NCBI GenBank assembly: GCA_012031035.1
Contig: JAAUUT010000029.1
Location: forward strand, 1-46,766
Direction: 5' to 3'
Length of the DNA stretch: 46,766 bases
From: Candidatus Altimarinota bacterium
Lineage (GTDB): Bacteria; Cyanobacteriota; Cyanobacteriia; Cyanobacteriales; Microcystaceae
Made by a program: the position numbers and the translations under genes. Below, piece by piece: positions 1-9,768 of the stretch. The stretch's first letter is position 1; the number at the start of each line of letters is the position of its first letter. Under the pieces are notes generated by a model. The model had not been told where the DNA came from. It saw nothing but the letters and a program-made list of their open reading frames with translations, and ran no database searches.

Positions 1-1
1 T

Positions 2-193
2 CATTGCGAAGACCACCTTGTCAGTAAAACGTATATGACCAGAATTGAGGGAGAAAATACTCGTCTTCGTCACTATTTAGCTCGACTACATCGTAAAACT
101 CTTTGTTATTCTAAATCTTTAGTTATGTTCAAGTATTCTATCCGTCTACTACTATTTTATTTAAGATTCAAAACCGTACCTGCTTTTTTATAA
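2..193 (+). mobile_element. IS1-family transposase, C-terminal fragment (cut by window edge)
   Basis: The frame beginning at base 2 reads ...TRIEGENTRLRHYLARLHRKT... and then a serine/tyrosine/leucine-rich tail ending at a TAA at 191-193. This is the conserved C-terminal end of IS1-type (InsB-like, DDE) transposases found in many cyanobacteria. Only about 63 residues are visible, because the gene starts before the window. The element ends within a few bases of the reading frame of the NACHT gene that follows, which lacks its own start region, so the insertion probably removed the 5' end of that gene. The terminal inverted repeat cannot be defined from one end alone. Confidence 0.8.
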
Positions 194-3100
194 AGCATTA
201 CTCATTCACCAACGCCTCTTGGGCAACAGCAATTAGAAAAAACTGGCGATGTTGTGGAGTCGGGAGCCGAAGTATCTAAAGCTGTCCTAGAGTTTGCGAC
301 CGCGTTAGGTCTACTAGCAAGCGTTCCAGCAGCACCAGCAGTAGCAGCTAGTTTATCGTTTGTTGGGATTGCTCGCAACGGATTAAAACTATTACAAGAG
401 AAAACTAATAAAAAGTTTGAGATAGAAAAATGAGTTGCAGTTGCTTTTCCATTAGCTTATATAAATAGTTTTGAAGCTTTAGTACAGAGAAATATCTGGT
501 TAAAAGAGAGATTGAATGCAGAGATACCAGGATGGGAAGCTCAACATCAGTTTAGTAAACTTGGAGAACTAGAGTTAGACAATAATCAAGCTGATAAAGC
601 ACTAACAAGTTTTCCAGATTCGATACTAGGACAAGCTTTAAATTACCACTTATCTACTTATTTAGAAGGAAAAGGAATCGAGCAAAATATTGCTTTTTTA
701 GTTACGGGGTGGGTTGCTTGGGATACTTACAAGCAAATCGAACAACTTTTGTCATACGAGCGAGAAAATGTACTTCAATCTTTAAGTTTGACGATCTCAG
801 CAGCACAAGAAATAAGAAAAGTTCAGAAATACGCCAGCATAGAGTCTTACCTAATAGAGAATATATCCCCAACGCCAAAAGAACCAATTCTAATTGAGCG
901 ATGGAAGGTAATAGGTGAAGATTTTACAATTCCTGAAATTTATGTGTCGCTCGAAGCTCAGTTGTTAGATAGCAATAAACTCAAAGAAAATAAAGCAATT
1001 GTTAATTTAGAGAATTGGGTAAAAGAGCAACTGAATAAACCCGAAAAAAATCGTCAAGTTATGTTTATTCAAGCAGGGCCGGGACGAGGAAAAAGCGTAT
1101 TTTGTAAAATGTTTGCCAATTGGGTCAGAGAACACCTTCATCCCATTTGGACACCAATATTAATTCGACTAAGAGATATAGATACTTTTGAGCCAAATAT
1201 TGAAAATACTCTTCGTGCGGCTGTTAGAGAAAACTTTACTAATTGCGATGATTGGTTGAGCGATCGCAAGACTCGATACTTATTTATACTAGACGGTTTT
1301 GATGAATTGCGTTTTGAAGGAAGAACGGCTAAAGGAATTGAAGATTTTCTTCAGCAGGTAGGAAATTATCAAGCACAAACAGGATGCAGGCATCGGTTTA
1401 TAGTAACTGGTAGAGAATCGGCTTTACATGGTATTGAAAATCGGATACCAACCAATTTAAATCGATTAGAAATTGCATTAATGGATGACGAACTTCAAAA
1501 CCAGTGGTTAGAAAAATGGAGTAGATTATTTGGACAAGATAAAGCAGAAGAATTTCAGAAGTTTATAGAAGCAGTTAATTGTCCTGTGCGGGTTTACGAA
1601 TTAGCGCGAGAACCTCTATTGTTGTATCTTTTAGCAGCGATGCACCGAGATAATATATTAACTATTGAGATGTTTGATGATGCTAATGATGCTCAGGCTA
1701 AAATAATAATCTATCAAGAAACGCTAGATTGGGTTTTGACAAAACAGCGTCCTGAAAAGCTTAATCAGGAACTTACAGAATTTGATACGGAAGACTTGCG
1801 ACTTATTTTAACTGAAGCCGGATTATGTATTACTCAATCTGGAAAAGAATGGACTTCAATTAAAACTATTGAAGAACGCCTTAAAAGTGAGAAATCGGCA
1901 AGAGAGATGTTGGAGAAAGCTAAACAAAATCTTGGAGAAAATCCCTTAAGAAATGCGCTAGCAGCATTTTATTTACGACCAGCAAAAGCAACTGAGTCAA
2001 CAGAAGGTGCTGTAGAGTTTATTCATAAAAGTTTTGGCGAATTTTTGTGCGCTCAAAAAATAACGGAGAACTTGAAAAAATGGGTAAGATTAGACTCCGA
2101 AAGCAGACGCGATCGATTTATTATTGATGACGATAAATTATCAGAAGAAATCTATGATTTGCTCAGCTATGGTGGATTGACACCAGAAATCGTAGAATAT
2201 CTAATGGCACTACTTGATTCTGAGAAACAATTTAACTATCTAAAGTTATTTGAGCGTTTGGAATATTTTTATCAGGATTGGTGTCGAGGTAAATTTATTA
2301 ATGGATCTCCTAATAATTTACCTCTAAATCAAATGCAAAAATTCCGAACAGCAAACATATTGCTTGATTTGAGACAAGTAGATATTTATGCTGGGCTGAA
2401 TGTAATGATTTTACTTTTAGAACTATATCGTTATTTTCACAATAACGATGAGTTCAGGGATAAGATTATTTTTTATCCTTGTGGTAAAGTGGGCAGTAAT
2501 AATTTTGATAATCAACTATTGCTTCGGATTATTGGATACAGCAATAGTGTTACTGTAGGGATTTTTTCTGAAACTGTTGGTAATTTTCTCTTAGGAGCCA
2601 GCCTTGAAGGAGTTTATCTCGCAGGAGTTCATCTCGCAGGAGCTTCTCTCGACAGAGCAAATCTCTCACAAGCAAATCTAAAAGGTGCTTACCTCTCAGA
2701 AGCTAACCTCGAATTGGCTAACCTCAAAAGCGCTAACCTCTCAGGAGCAAATCTTTCAGAAGCTAGCCTCGCATTTGCTGACCTCGAAGACGCAAACCTC
2801 CAAGGAGCAAATCTTTCAAAAGCTAGCCTCGTATATGCTGACCTCAAAGACGCAAACCTCCAAGGAGTTTATCTTGAAGATGCAAGTATCTCAGAAGCCA
2901 ACCTCTTAAGAGCAAATCTTGAAGGTGCTAACCTCCAAGGTGCTAACCTCCAAGGTGCAAATCTCTCAGGTGCAAGTCTCGAAGACGCTAATCTCCAAGG
3001 TGCAAATCTTGAAGGCGCTTACCTTGGAAGAACTTCTTTTGATAACGAAGTTTACTTAGAAGGAGCAAACTTTAAAGGTGCTAACCTCACAAAAGTAACT

Positions 3101-3259
3101 CTCTCAGGAGCTTATCTCGAAGGCGCTAACTTCACAAGAGCTAACCTCGAAGGAGCATGTTTCTTAAGATTTGACCTATCAGAAGCAAAACTTGACGAAG
3201 CTTACCTCGACGAAGCTTACCTCGAAGGTATTAACATTAAAAGCATTGACCTTGATTAA
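194..3259 (+). pseudogene. NACHT NTPase with C-terminal pentapeptide repeats, broken at its 5' end
   Basis: The longest open frame starts at a TTG at 512 (915 codons). The same frame continues upstream to about 194 and encodes a plausible helical N-terminal domain, but it is interrupted by TGA at 431-433, just where relatives probably have Trp before VAVAFPLAY. A NACHT-type P-loop is visible (GPGRGKS, about residue 188 of the 915-residue frame), as is a Walker B-like LFILDGFDEL. A long run of A(N/D/S)Lxx pentapeptide repeats fills about residues 690-910. Such STAND NTPases act as sensors, and several bacterial NACHT proteins defend against phage. IS1-family DNA lies directly upstream, so the original start is lost. 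A shorter protein made from 512 cannot be excluded. Confidence 0.8.
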
Positions 3260-3377
3260 AGCAGATGCGATTATGAAATTTAAGAAAATAGTTTGACAGT
3301 TAATAAGCCTCAGATAGCTTTTACAGCAAGCATTGTCTTACCAAACTTAATTTTTAACTTTCATTAGACGACTTTAA

Positions 3378-3411
3378 ATAAGCGTTAGCGATTATAATTG
3401 CTAACGCTTAT
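3378..3411. terminator. Perfect 12-bp hairpin between convergent genes
   Basis: ATAAGCGTTAGC at 3378-3389 is the exact reverse complement of GCTAACGCTTAT at 3400-3411, with a 10-nt AT-rich loop. It lies between the NACHT gene (plus) and msrB (minus). There is no clear T-run on either side, so it may be a bidirectional terminator or simply a palindromic repeat. Confidence 0.5.
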
Positions 3412-3467
3412 CGAGACTGCTACAAGATTTCAGTTGAAACTAGCTTGACACAAAGCAATTTTTATGC

Positions 3468-3875
3468 TTATTCCGGCTTAAAATCAAGCGCTACACCGTT
3501 CATACAATAACGCTTGCCAGTGGGTGCTGGCCCGTCGTCGAATACATGACCCAGATGTCCGCCACAGCGATTGCAATGTACTTCTGTCCTAACCATAAAC
3601 AACGTTCTATCGACAGAAGATGCGATCGCATCTTCTAAAGGTGCATAGAAGCTAGGCCATCCCGTGCGGCTATTGTATTTAGTTTCCGATGTAAATAACG
3701 GCTGTCCGCACCCAGCACAAACGTAAGTTCCTTGACCGTATTGTTTATCGAGCGCACTTGTGCCAGCGCGTTCGGTTCCGTGCTTGCGCAATACATGAAA
3801 TTGCTCTGGTGTCAAGCTTTTACGCCATTCTTCTTCTGTTTTGTTAATCTCATATTGGTTTTGTGAAGTTGCCAT
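3468..3875 (-). CDS. msrB: Peptide-methionine (R)-S-oxide reductase MsrB
   Basis: This enzyme reduces the R isomer of methionine sulfoxide in oxidised proteins, normally with thioredoxin as electron donor. The SelR fold is recognisable. Two zinc-binding CxxC pairs are visible (CAGCGQPL and [12 protein letters not shown]), and the catalytic cysteine is in [11 protein letters not shown] near the C-terminus. The frame is open back to 3947, but the longer version would read through a terminator hairpin at 3913-3930. The ATG at 3873-3875 ([17 protein letters not shown]) gives 135 residues, a normal single-domain length, and is preferred. The gene lies downstream of jag on the same strand but is separated from it by that terminator. 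Confidence 0.93.
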   Translation of the reverse strand: MATSQNQYEINKTEEEWRKSLTPEQFHVLRKHGTERAGTSALDKQYGQGTYVCAGCGQPLFTSETKYNSRTGWPSFYAPLEDAIASSVDRTLFMVRTEVHCNRCGGHLGHVFDDGPAPTGKRYCMNGVALDFKPE

Positions 3876-3907
3876 AACGTTTGCTTTCTGTAAAGTTAAT
3901 CTTTCAT

Positions 3908-3930
3908 CGAAAAACCCGCCGAAGCGGGTT
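3908..3930 (-). terminator. Intrinsic terminator after jag
   Basis: Read on the minus strand, AACCCGC-TTCG-GCGGGTT is followed directly by a T-run. The 7-bp GC-rich stem has a stable tetraloop. It sits 30-50 nt past the jag stop codon and upstream of the msrB start, and would end the rpmH-rnpA-yidC-jag transcript. Confidence 0.85.
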
Positions 3931-3958
3931 CTATCGTAATTTTCCAACTATATTAAGC

Positions 3959-4444
3959 TTAACGCAGTCTCACGATTAGCCGCCTGTCTGGTTCTTGACC
4001 TCGGCTTTCTGTTTCGAGATCTTCGGCATCTTTGAGAAATGTATGAATTTGACGGCGTTCGGCTGACGATAGCGCCTTCATTTCCACTTCTTGTCCCGTC
4101 TGGCGAACTTGTTGGGCGACTTCTTTGGCAAGTGCCATCAGTTCTGCTTGACGCTTGATTCGGTAGCCATTAAGCTCTACCGTAAACGCCATTTGATTTT
4201 CTGACTCCGTTCCTAGATTGAGGAGTGTATTCGCAAGATACTGAATCGCATCAATCCCTTCACCTTTTTCCCCGATAAGAATATTGATTTGTTCTTGGCT
4301 CAATTTGGTTTCATCAATAATCAGCCAGCAGGCATCGACATCTGAATGCTCGACCTTGCCTATTTGGACTTGGGCAGGAAGCCCCATGAACTGAAGTAAG
4401 GATTCTAACCACTGTTTGCCCCGCCCGCTTTGTTCCTCAATCAT
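3959..4444 (-). CDS. jag: Jag/KhpB-type KH-R3H RNA-binding protein
   Basis: A single-stranded nucleic-acid-binding protein of the Jag/KhpB family, almost always found next to yidC. A KH-like segment (LIGEKGEGIDAIQYLANTLLN, about residues 75-95) is followed by an R3H segment (LSSAERRQIHTFLKDAEDLETESRGQEPDRRLIVRLR) at the C-terminus. The frame opens at a GTG (4459), but the GAGG that could serve as ribosome binding site overlaps that codon and is well spaced for the ATG at 4442-4444, giving about 161 residues. It is the last gene of the rpmH-rnpA-PH-yidC-jag group. Its exact RNA targets in cyanobacteria are not known to me. Confidence 0.88.
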   Translation of the reverse strand: MIEEQSGRGKQWLESLLQFMGLPAQVQIGKVEHSDVDACWLIIDETKLSQEQINILIGEKGEGIDAIQYLANTLLNLGTESENQMAFTVELNGYRIKRQAELMALAKEVAQQVRQTGQEVEMKALSSAERRQIHTFLKDAEDLETESRGQEPDRRLIVRLR

Positions 4445-4492
4445 TGTTGCGATTATCACCTCTTTGCTTTTTTAGAATTTCGCCCCCAAACT

Positions 4493-5638
4493 TCAAGATG
4501 GTTTTTCTTTCTTCTTGGAACGTTTTTCAAAGGGCAATTCTTCTCTGCCTTTTTGTGCTTTTTCTTGTTGTTCCAAGAGTTTTTGGAGATTTTCAGGCAA
4601 AGGTTCTCGCATTAAGATGAAAGTCTGTATCGTCTGGACGACGTTAGCCACTACGATATACATTAAGACTCCTGCTGGAAGGGGGAAGAAGAGAAACATA
4701 CCGCTGAATAGCACTGGCGTAATCTTATTAACAGTTTGCTGTTGCTGGGGATTGGCACCGCTTCCACCTTGAGAACCGGAGAGTTCTTGGTTGATATAGA
4801 TGCTCAACCCAAAAAAGATAACCATGCCCAGGATATCCCAGTTGATTGTACCACCTTCGTTGGTTACGCCAACGCGCCCCAGCTTCTCAATAAAGAGAAA
4901 ACCTGTGTTGGCAGCAATTCCAGGTATCGTTCCTTGAATAGTGACTTCTCCAGGCGCAAGCGCTTCGATAGTACCGTCTTCGTTAACTTTAATGCGTTCG
5001 GAACCTTTGGTGACTTGCCATTTAGGTTTGATTTGGCTATCTGAGTAGTTAGTGACTAACTCGGATAAAGATTTTCCTTGGGGGGTTTGAAATTCAACTT
5101 GGGTTTTTTCTCCGACGACTAGCTTATTACCGCTCGGTACGATCGCGGCGATGGGATAATGAACGCCATCGTTGATATAAATATTTTGAGGTTTGGTTGC
5201 GAAAGTTTGGGGCTGAATTTGTTCGATCTGTTCTCTGGGGAAGATTTGAACGTCAACGGTATAGTTGATATCAGAAAATGGAGAACCCCGCAAAGTGGCA
5301 AACAGCGCAAAGAGAATCGGCATTTGCAACAGTAATGGCAAGCACCCGGCTAGCGGATTGCCAAACTCTTGCATGAGTTTCCCCATTTCTTCTTGCTGTT
5401 TGGCAGGGTCGTCTTTATAGCGTTTCTGAATCTGTTCCTGCCTCTCTTTCATCAGAGGCTGGGTGATCTTCATTTTTCGCATATTGCGAATCTGTCCCGC
5501 GCTGAGAGGATACAGACCGATGCGAATGACTAAGGTAAGAGCGATAATCGCAAAACCATAGCTCGGCACAATCTTGTAGAAAAAGTCCAAGATTGGCAAC
5601 ATGATATTTGTAGAAATAAATCCGACACCAAAATCCAT
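4493..5638 (-). CDS. yidC: Membrane protein insertase YidC/Oxa1 family
   Basis: YidC inserts membrane proteins, alone or with SecYEG; the cyanobacterial protein serves cytoplasmic and thylakoid membranes. The 381-residue sequence starts directly with the Oxa1 core (first membrane segment at about residues 20-40, then the cytoplasmic loop [28 protein letters not shown]). The long N-terminal periplasmic domain of E. coli YidC is absent. A periplasmic insert of about 100 residues lies between the second and third membrane segments, as is usual in cyanobacteria. The basic tail ([11 protein letters not shown]) is typical of ribosome-contacting Oxa1 ends. It sits between the PH-domain gene and jag. 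Confidence 0.95.
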   Translation of the reverse strand: MDFGVGFISTNIMLPILDFFYKIVPSYGFAIIALTLVIRIGLYPLSAGQIRNMRKMKITQPLMKERQEQIQKRYKDDPAKQQEEMGKLMQEFGNPLAGCLPLLLQMPILFALFATLRGSPFSDINYTVDVQIFPREQIEQIQPQTFATKPQNIYINDGVHYPIAAIVPSGNKLVVGEKTQVEFQTPQGKSLSELVTNYSDSQIKPKWQVTKGSERIKVNEDGTIEALAPGEVTIQGTIPGIAANTGFLFIEKLGRVGVTNEGGTINWDILGMVIFFGLSIYINQELSGSQGGSGANPQQQQTVNKITPVLFSGMFLFFPLPAGVLMYIVVANVVQTIQTFILMREPLPENLQKLLEQQEKAQKGREELPFEKRSKKKEKPS

Positions 5639-5745
5639 TCGTCTAAATTTAAGCCTTTATGTAAGGTTTTCTCTGTATCTATCTTAGGGATTAGAGCTAA
5701 TTTAATTTTTCCTAATCCCTTCGGTTATTTTATAGATTTGTCGGC

Positions 5746-6141
5746 TCACGAACCAGTTATAGCTTCTACAGAACGACCCGTTTTATCGGCTGTTCTTTCA
5801 GCAATGTAATCGTAAATTTCGCGGAATTTGGGAACCGCTCGCATTTCTAGGCGGCTTCTATCTTTCATTGTTATGACAATATCGCCCCACAATCCAATGC
5901 CGCGAGGGACTTTGACAATTTTGATGATTTCTGAATAAATGATGTCGGTGCGATCGCGCCCCATCCATCCTCCCGTCACCGAAATTCGGCGATCGGTAAA
6001 TCGATATCGCAGCCAAATAGCTCTAACGATCGCGCCTATTGTTAAGGGTAAACAAATAACTGTAAAGCCCAGTAAAATATTGACGATTAAATCGCCAACA
6101 TGGGGACCGCCTTCATAAAACGTATTCTCTCTTATGCCCAT
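5746..6141 (-). CDS. PH-domain (YdbT/bPH2-like) membrane protein
   Basis: A 131-residue protein with one or two hydrophobic segments near the N-terminus (about residues 17-45), followed by a bacterial PH-like domain of the bPH2/YdbT type ([46 protein letters not shown]). It overlaps the end of rnpA by 29 nt, so the two are probably translated together, and lies just before yidC. The position between rnpA and yidC is well conserved in cyanobacteria. The molecular role is unknown; membrane association is inferred from the hydrophobic segments. Confidence 0.85.
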   Translation of the reverse strand: MGIRENTFYEGGPHVGDLIVNILLGFTVICLPLTIGAIVRAIWLRYRFTDRRISVTGGWMGRDRTDIIYSEIIKIVKVPRGIGLWGDIVITMKDRSRLEMRAVPKFREIYDYIAERTADKTGRSVEAITGS

Positions 6142-6493
6142 TGATGATATCGGCTTTAATTAACAACTGCTTTAATTCTCGCAAAAAATGTTCGTATTTG
6201 CACTCCAAAGCCTTTGGACGAACAACAACAATCGCCTTCCATCCCGGCGATATATGAGGAAGTAACTCTCGGAGTGCCGAACGAATTTGGCGTTTGATTC
6301 GATTGCGAATAACGGCTTTTTTACTAACTTTTTGACTGATAGATATACCAATTTTAGTCGCCATCGGTTGATTTCTCTCAACTTCTGACAACGCTACTAA
6401 GGTCAAGTGAGGACTACCGTAGCGAGTCCCCTGTCGATAAACTTTTCCAAAGTCTTTCCAATGTTTAAGCCGATTGTCCCTGTGCAATCCCAC
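6113..6493 (-). CDS. rnpA: Ribonuclease P protein component
   Basis: The protein subunit of RNase P helps the RNA subunit mature the 5' ends of tRNAs. The signature RNR motif is clear ([22 protein letters not shown], about residues 55-75), preceded by the typical N-terminus [19 protein letters not shown]. The start is taken as the GTG at 6491-6493, one base after the rpmH stop codon, which means tight coupling to rpmH. The 126-residue length is normal. Confidence 0.95.
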   Translation of the reverse strand: MGLHRDNRLKHWKDFGKVYRQGTRYGSPHLTLVALSEVERNQPMATKIGISISQKVSKKAVIRNRIKRQIRSALRELLPHISPGWKAIVVVRPKALECKYEHFLRELKQLLIKADIINGHKREYVL

Positions 6494-6494
6494 C

Positions 6495-6632
6495 TTAAAC
6501 TGTTAGCCGATGCCGTCCTCTTTGTCGTCTAGCTTTGATAACCTTTTGACCATTTTTCGTCCGCATCCGAGCGCGGAATCCAGACGTTCTTTTTTGTTTG
6601 CGATTAGTTCCTTCTAGCGTGCGCCGAGTCAC
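6495..6632 (-). CDS. rpmH: 50S ribosomal protein L34
   Basis: A 45-residue, very basic protein read on the minus strand from a GTG start at 6630-6632 with a strong GGGAGGG ribosome binding site a few bases upstream. The sequence begins [19 protein letters not shown] and ends [10 protein letters not shown], matching cyanobacterial L34 throughout. Its stop codon is separated from the rnpA start by a single base. It is the first gene of the conserved rpmH-rnpA-PH-yidC-jag cluster, and its promoter should lie between 6633 and about 6720. Confidence 0.97.
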   Translation of the reverse strand: MTRRTLEGTNRKQKRTSGFRARMRTKNGQKVIKARRQRGRHRLTV

Positions 6633-6723
6633 AAAATTATCCCTCCCTTAACGCAATTTTGTTAAGATTTTTGATTTGAATAAAAAGACACAATTCACAA
6701 TCATAAACCTTAATAAGAGTTTT

Positions 6724-6879
6724 GTAAACTTAATATGGGGACTGGAAACTGGTGATTGGTGATTGGGGTATTGGGAATCGGTTAAATCTCTTCCTTGTCC
6801 TCCTTGTCCTCAAAATTCCCCCTTGTCTCCTCTCTTGGTCACTGGTAACTGACAAAATGTCCCAGTTCCCAGTCACCTA
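6724..6879. repeat. Low-complexity intergenic repeats (GGTGATTGG, GGTCACTGGTAACTG)
   Basis: The gap between rpmH and the DUF2808 gene holds short direct repeats such as CTGGTGATTGGTGATTGG and runs of CCTTGTC, plus TTGGTCACTGGTAACTGA at 6835-6852. Close relatives of that last word recur at 32549-32581 and, inverted, at 39214-39246. These are typical dispersed short repeats of cyanobacterial intergenic DNA. I see no gene in the gap. Confidence 0.6.
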
Positions 6880-7413
6880 TTATCGTTCGATACTGACAAT
6901 CCAAGTCCCTAAATAGAGGCGCAGAGGAATATCGCCAGACGCTTGTACGTCGCCGACTAGATAGTAAGTTCCAAAGTTAGGATTTCTGACGTTAGATAAG
7001 ACTAGTGTTACTTTTGTTCCTGCTTCGACTGGCTGTTCGGGTTCGATTTCCAGAATGCGGCTTTCTTTATCCCAATAAACTTCTTTCAAAGGAAGCGATT
7101 CGTCGTCAACGCGCACTTCAACTTTGTCGGTATCAAACTTTCCATCAAAGTTTTCGGGATAGGAAATAAAGAATTTAGTTGCTCCTTGAGTCAACTTTTT
7201 AGCAGGGATGTAAAGCTTGTAACGATCCCACTGACGAGGGATTCCGCCAAAATCTAAATAGTAATCTAAAATATTTTCGCGCTCGACACCACTAAAAATA
7301 GTTAATCCTGGATTACCACCCGCCCAGCTAATCGCTTGTATCCCTGCCAACAGACAGCCTGAAACAACTAGGGCAGAAACCAGACGTTTAGGAGATAATT
7401 TAGCAAATAACAT
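6880..7413 (-). CDS. DUF2808 secreted protein
   Basis: The protein begins with a basic stretch and a hydrophobic segment ending in an AQA/SWA-like region (about residues 8-32), a Sec signal peptide. The mature part is a beta-rich domain of the cyanobacterial DUF2808 family (FGGIPRQWDRYKLYIPAKKL..FISYPENFDGKFD). The open frame begins at a GTG at 7422, but the ATG at 7411-7413 is preceded by GTGAGG at a suitable distance and is preferred, giving 177 residues. Function is unknown; periplasmic or cell-surface location is inferred from the signal peptide. It stands alone, with no obvious operon partner. Confidence 0.85.
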   Translation of the reverse strand: MLFAKLSPKRLVSALVVSGCLLAGIQAISWAGGNPGLTIFSGVERENILDYYLDFGGIPRQWDRYKLYIPAKKLTQGATKFFISYPENFDGKFDTDKVEVRVDDESLPLKEVYWDKESRILEIEPEQPVEAGTKVTLVLSNVRNPNFGTYYLVGDVQASGDIPLRLYLGTWIVSIER

Positions 7414-7579
7414 AGACCTCACACGTTAGCAATTTAATTTTGAGATGTTTTTTTAAGTAATACTTACTATGGTTTTACAGTAGCAGATCCATAGCACAGA
7501 TGTCAGAAAAAGTCAGCCAGCTAAGAAACTGTCCTTTTCCTAAGATACAATTCATTTTGCTAATTAGTGTTAAAGTTTG

Positions 7580-8209
7580 TTACTTCAGTACGCCATTGAG
7601 AAAAATATCTGCAATACCTTCTGCCATTTCTTGAAGGGCTTTAGGAGAGGATTTAGTGTCTAAGATCGTATCGTTAGAGAATCCCGCGATTGCAAACATT
7701 CCTAAAAAGACTTGGGCAACGATTTTAGGATTCATGGGGCGATAAATGCCGCGATCCATTGCCGTTTGAAAAAAAGCTTCGGCAACATCGGTCATTTTAG
7801 CGATAACTTCAGATTGAATGCGATCGCGCAATTCTGGATGATATTGTGCTTCCAGGAAACAAACGCGCAACAGATCGCTATTTTCTTGCAGTCGCAACAT
7901 CCGCCGACGCATTACTTGAGCAACAGCTTTGTAACTCCCCATCTCGCTCAATTCAGTCAGCAGATCGGTTAAAATCTCTATCCAGCCAGAAGTGGCTACT
8001 TCGATCAAAATCGCTTTTTTGTTGACAAAATGACGGAATAGTGTTCCTTCAGCAACATTAGCGGCTGCTGCTAAATCTTTAGTAGTCGTTCCTTCGTAAC
8101 CTTTAGCCGCAAATAGACGTAACGCTGACTGAAGAATGCGCGATCGCGTATCATCTTGAAAAGTGGAGTCGATTACTTCTGCTGATAGTGATGAGCGAAA
8201 ACTTTGCAT
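7580..8209 (-). CDS. TetR/AcrR-family transcriptional regulator
   Basis: A 209-residue repressor-type protein. The N-terminal TetR helix-turn-helix is clear at about residues 20-65 (RILQSALRLFAAKGYEGTTTKDLAAAANVAEGTLFRHFVNKKAIL). The rest is an all-helical ligand-binding and dimerisation domain with no recognisable ligand signature. The neighbour on the other side, at 8357, is divergently transcribed, so the 147-bp intergenic region may be controlled by this regulator. Its target and inducer cannot be told from sequence. Confidence 0.92.
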   Translation of the reverse strand: MQSFRSSLSAEVIDSTFQDDTRSRILQSALRLFAAKGYEGTTTKDLAAAANVAEGTLFRHFVNKKAILIEVATSGWIEILTDLLTELSEMGSYKAVAQVMRRRMLRLQENSDLLRVCFLEAQYHPELRDRIQSEVIAKMTDVAEAFFQTAMDRGIYRPMNPKIVAQVFLGMFAIAGFSNDTILDTKSSPKALQEMAEGIADIFLNGVLK

Positions 8210-8356
8210 AATTATAATTAGGAACGAGGGCAGATTTTTGTTAATGCCGTAGAGTTATTGTCTATGATGAAACTTCATTATTGATATTAATCTTTATTAA
8301 GTTTTGTCATAATCGTCGCAGACGCTCGTCTTTAAAAACTTTATTGAGAGAGATAT

Positions 8357-8866
8357 ATGTCCAATCCTAATCCAGAAACTCCCGTACGCGAGAACCCAGA
8401 AAAATCGGCTAGCGATCGCGAACTTGAAGCCCTTACGGATGAGTTTATCGAACAAACCAGCACCCATAAAGAAGTCATCGAAACCGTAATTTCCAGCCTA
8501 GAACAAAATGATAGCGCCATGGTCGTGCAAACCGAAGGCGGTTATCTTTGGAAGTTTCAGTATGGTAGCGTCGAAATATTTGTTCAACTAACGGGAGAAA
8601 ACGATGAAGATTTGTTAACAGTTTGGTCGTCTGTACTGCAATTACCTGCTAAAGAAGAATCTGCCTTGACACGCAAGCTATTAGAAATGAATTGGGCACA
8701 AACCTTTGAAACTCGATTTGCTATCAATAGCGATCGCGTCGTAGTCATGTCTCAGCGTACTGTTGCCGATCTTTCCCCAGAGGAAATGTCTAGAATTATT
8801 ACGCTTGTTGCTACAATTGCCGACGACAATGATGAATTTCTCCAAACTACTTTTGGTGCAAGTTAA
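8357..8866 (+). CDS. YbjN-domain (CesT-like fold) protein
   Basis: A 169-residue acidic, soluble protein. Residues about 30-160 resemble the YbjN family, which shares the CesT-like type III secretion chaperone fold (HKEVIETVISSLEQNDSAMVVQTEGGYLWKFQYGSVEIFVQL, then LTRKLLEMNWAQTFETRFAIN). Homologues are common and very conserved in cyanobacteria. The start at ATG 8357 follows a GAGAGAG ribosome binding site. It is transcribed away from the TetR gene. Role unknown; it may act as a protein partner or chaperone, which is inference from the fold only. Confidence 0.8.
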   Translation: MSNPNPETPVRENPEKSASDRELEALTDEFIEQTSTHKEVIETVISSLEQNDSAMVVQTEGGYLWKFQYGSVEIFVQLTGENDEDLLTVWSSVLQLPAKEESALTRKLLEMNWAQTFETRFAINSDRVVVMSQRTVADLSPEEMSRIITLVATIADDNDEFLQTTFGAS

Positions 8867-8985
8867 AGAGTAGGGAATTGGGGGAGTAGGAAAGATGGAG
8901 AGACAAGGGAGACAAGGGAGAATATTTACTTCTGAACTCCTGAACTTCTGAAATTGGGTTTTGAGCCATTAAATTTTATGAATTT

Positions 8986-9015
8986 TTCATAATTCATCAT
9001 TCATAATTCATAATT
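8986..9015 (+). repeat. Left arm of 30-nt inverted repeat flanking the ligase gene
   Basis: The 30 bases here (TTCATAATTCATCATTC... ending in TAATT) are the exact reverse complement of 9739-9768. The arm ends three bases before the TTG start codon of the ligase gene. It is AT-rich and internally repetitive (ATTCATA units). Confidence 0.85.
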
Positions 9016-9018
9016 CAA

Positions 9019-9753
9019 TTGACTGATAACTATTGGCGATTAATTCCATTATTAGAAGCGTCTGGAGAAGTTCAGATGGGAATCGATCGCTGGTTGCTGC
9101 AACAACATCGCCAAGCCAGGCATCCGCCAACTTTACGATTTTATACCTGGTCGCCCGCAGCGATATCTATAGGCTATCACCAACATCACTATCCCGAATT
9201 TTGGCGCGCATTAACTTGGAAGGGAAAACCGATTGATTTAGTGCGTCGCCCGACAGGGGGAAGGGCAGTTCTCCATCAAGGAGATTTAACGTATGCGCTC
9301 GTAACATCAGGCATAGCTGGCAAAAGAGCAGAAGTTTATCAAAAAATTTGTGAATTTCTGATTGAAGGATGGCGATCGCTTGGTGTCGAGTTACACTATG
9401 GCAGTGCCGGACGCGGATACATTCATAATCCCAACTGTTTTGGCACGGCAACTAATGCCGATTTAGTTATGACTGACGGACGCAAACTCATTGGTAGCGC
9501 CCAATTGCGACAAGGAGATGCCATATTACAGCATGGTTCTATGGTATTAGAAAGCGACCCTCAACTGTTCGCGCAAGTCTTTGGCGATGCGCCCAAACCA
9601 GCTAAGATCCCCATCGAACAGACGGGAGAGGAATTAATCAAAAAAGTCGTAGCTGCCCTTACAGACGCAGCGCGTCAGTGTTTTGGGGTGGAATTAACTA
9701 TCCAACCTTTATCGGATGAAGAAATGCGATCGCAATTAAATTATGAATTATGA
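9019..9753 (+). CDS. Lipoate/biotin-protein ligase family (BPL/LplA-like)
   Basis: A 244-residue member of the BPL/LplA catalytic family, which attaches lipoate, octanoate or biotin to a carrier lysine. The core motif is present: RRPTGGRAVLHQGDLTYALV (about residues 76-96), with DGRKLIGSAQLRQGDAILQHGSM (about 153-175) supplying the conserved lysine and acceptor-side residues. There is no C-terminal LplA accessory domain. The only sensible start is TTG at 9019 (MTDNYWRLIPLLEASG). Perfect 30-nt inverted repeats lie at each end, and the right copy codes for the last residues. The substrate (lipoate, octanoate or biotin) cannot be assigned by eye. Confidence 0.85.
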   Translation: MTDNYWRLIPLLEASGEVQMGIDRWLLQQHRQARHPPTLRFYTWSPAAISIGYHQHHYPEFWRALTWKGKPIDLVRRPTGGRAVLHQGDLTYALVTSGIAGKRAEVYQKICEFLIEGWRSLGVELHYGSAGRGYIHNPNCFGTATNADLVMTDGRKLIGSAQLRQGDAILQHGSMVLESDPQLFAQVFGDAPKPAKIPIEQTGEELIKKVVAALTDAARQCFGVELTIQPLSDEEMRSQLNYEL

Positions 9754-9768
9754 ATGATGAATTATGAA
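9739..9768 (-). repeat. Right arm of 30-nt inverted repeat flanking the ligase gene
   Basis: An exact inverted copy of 8986-9015. It overlaps the last codons and stop (9751-9753) of the ligase gene. It is followed by GTTC-rich direct repeats (GGAGTTCAGGAGTTCGGAAG, about 9773-9808), which also have an imperfect inverted counterpart at about 8931-8951 on the left side. Confidence 0.85.

Noticed and set aside
2685..2909. Open frame of 74 codons inside the pentapeptide region
   Set aside because: It is a shadow of the repeated A(N/D)Lxx codons in another frame; its own repeated sequence simply mirrors the main one.
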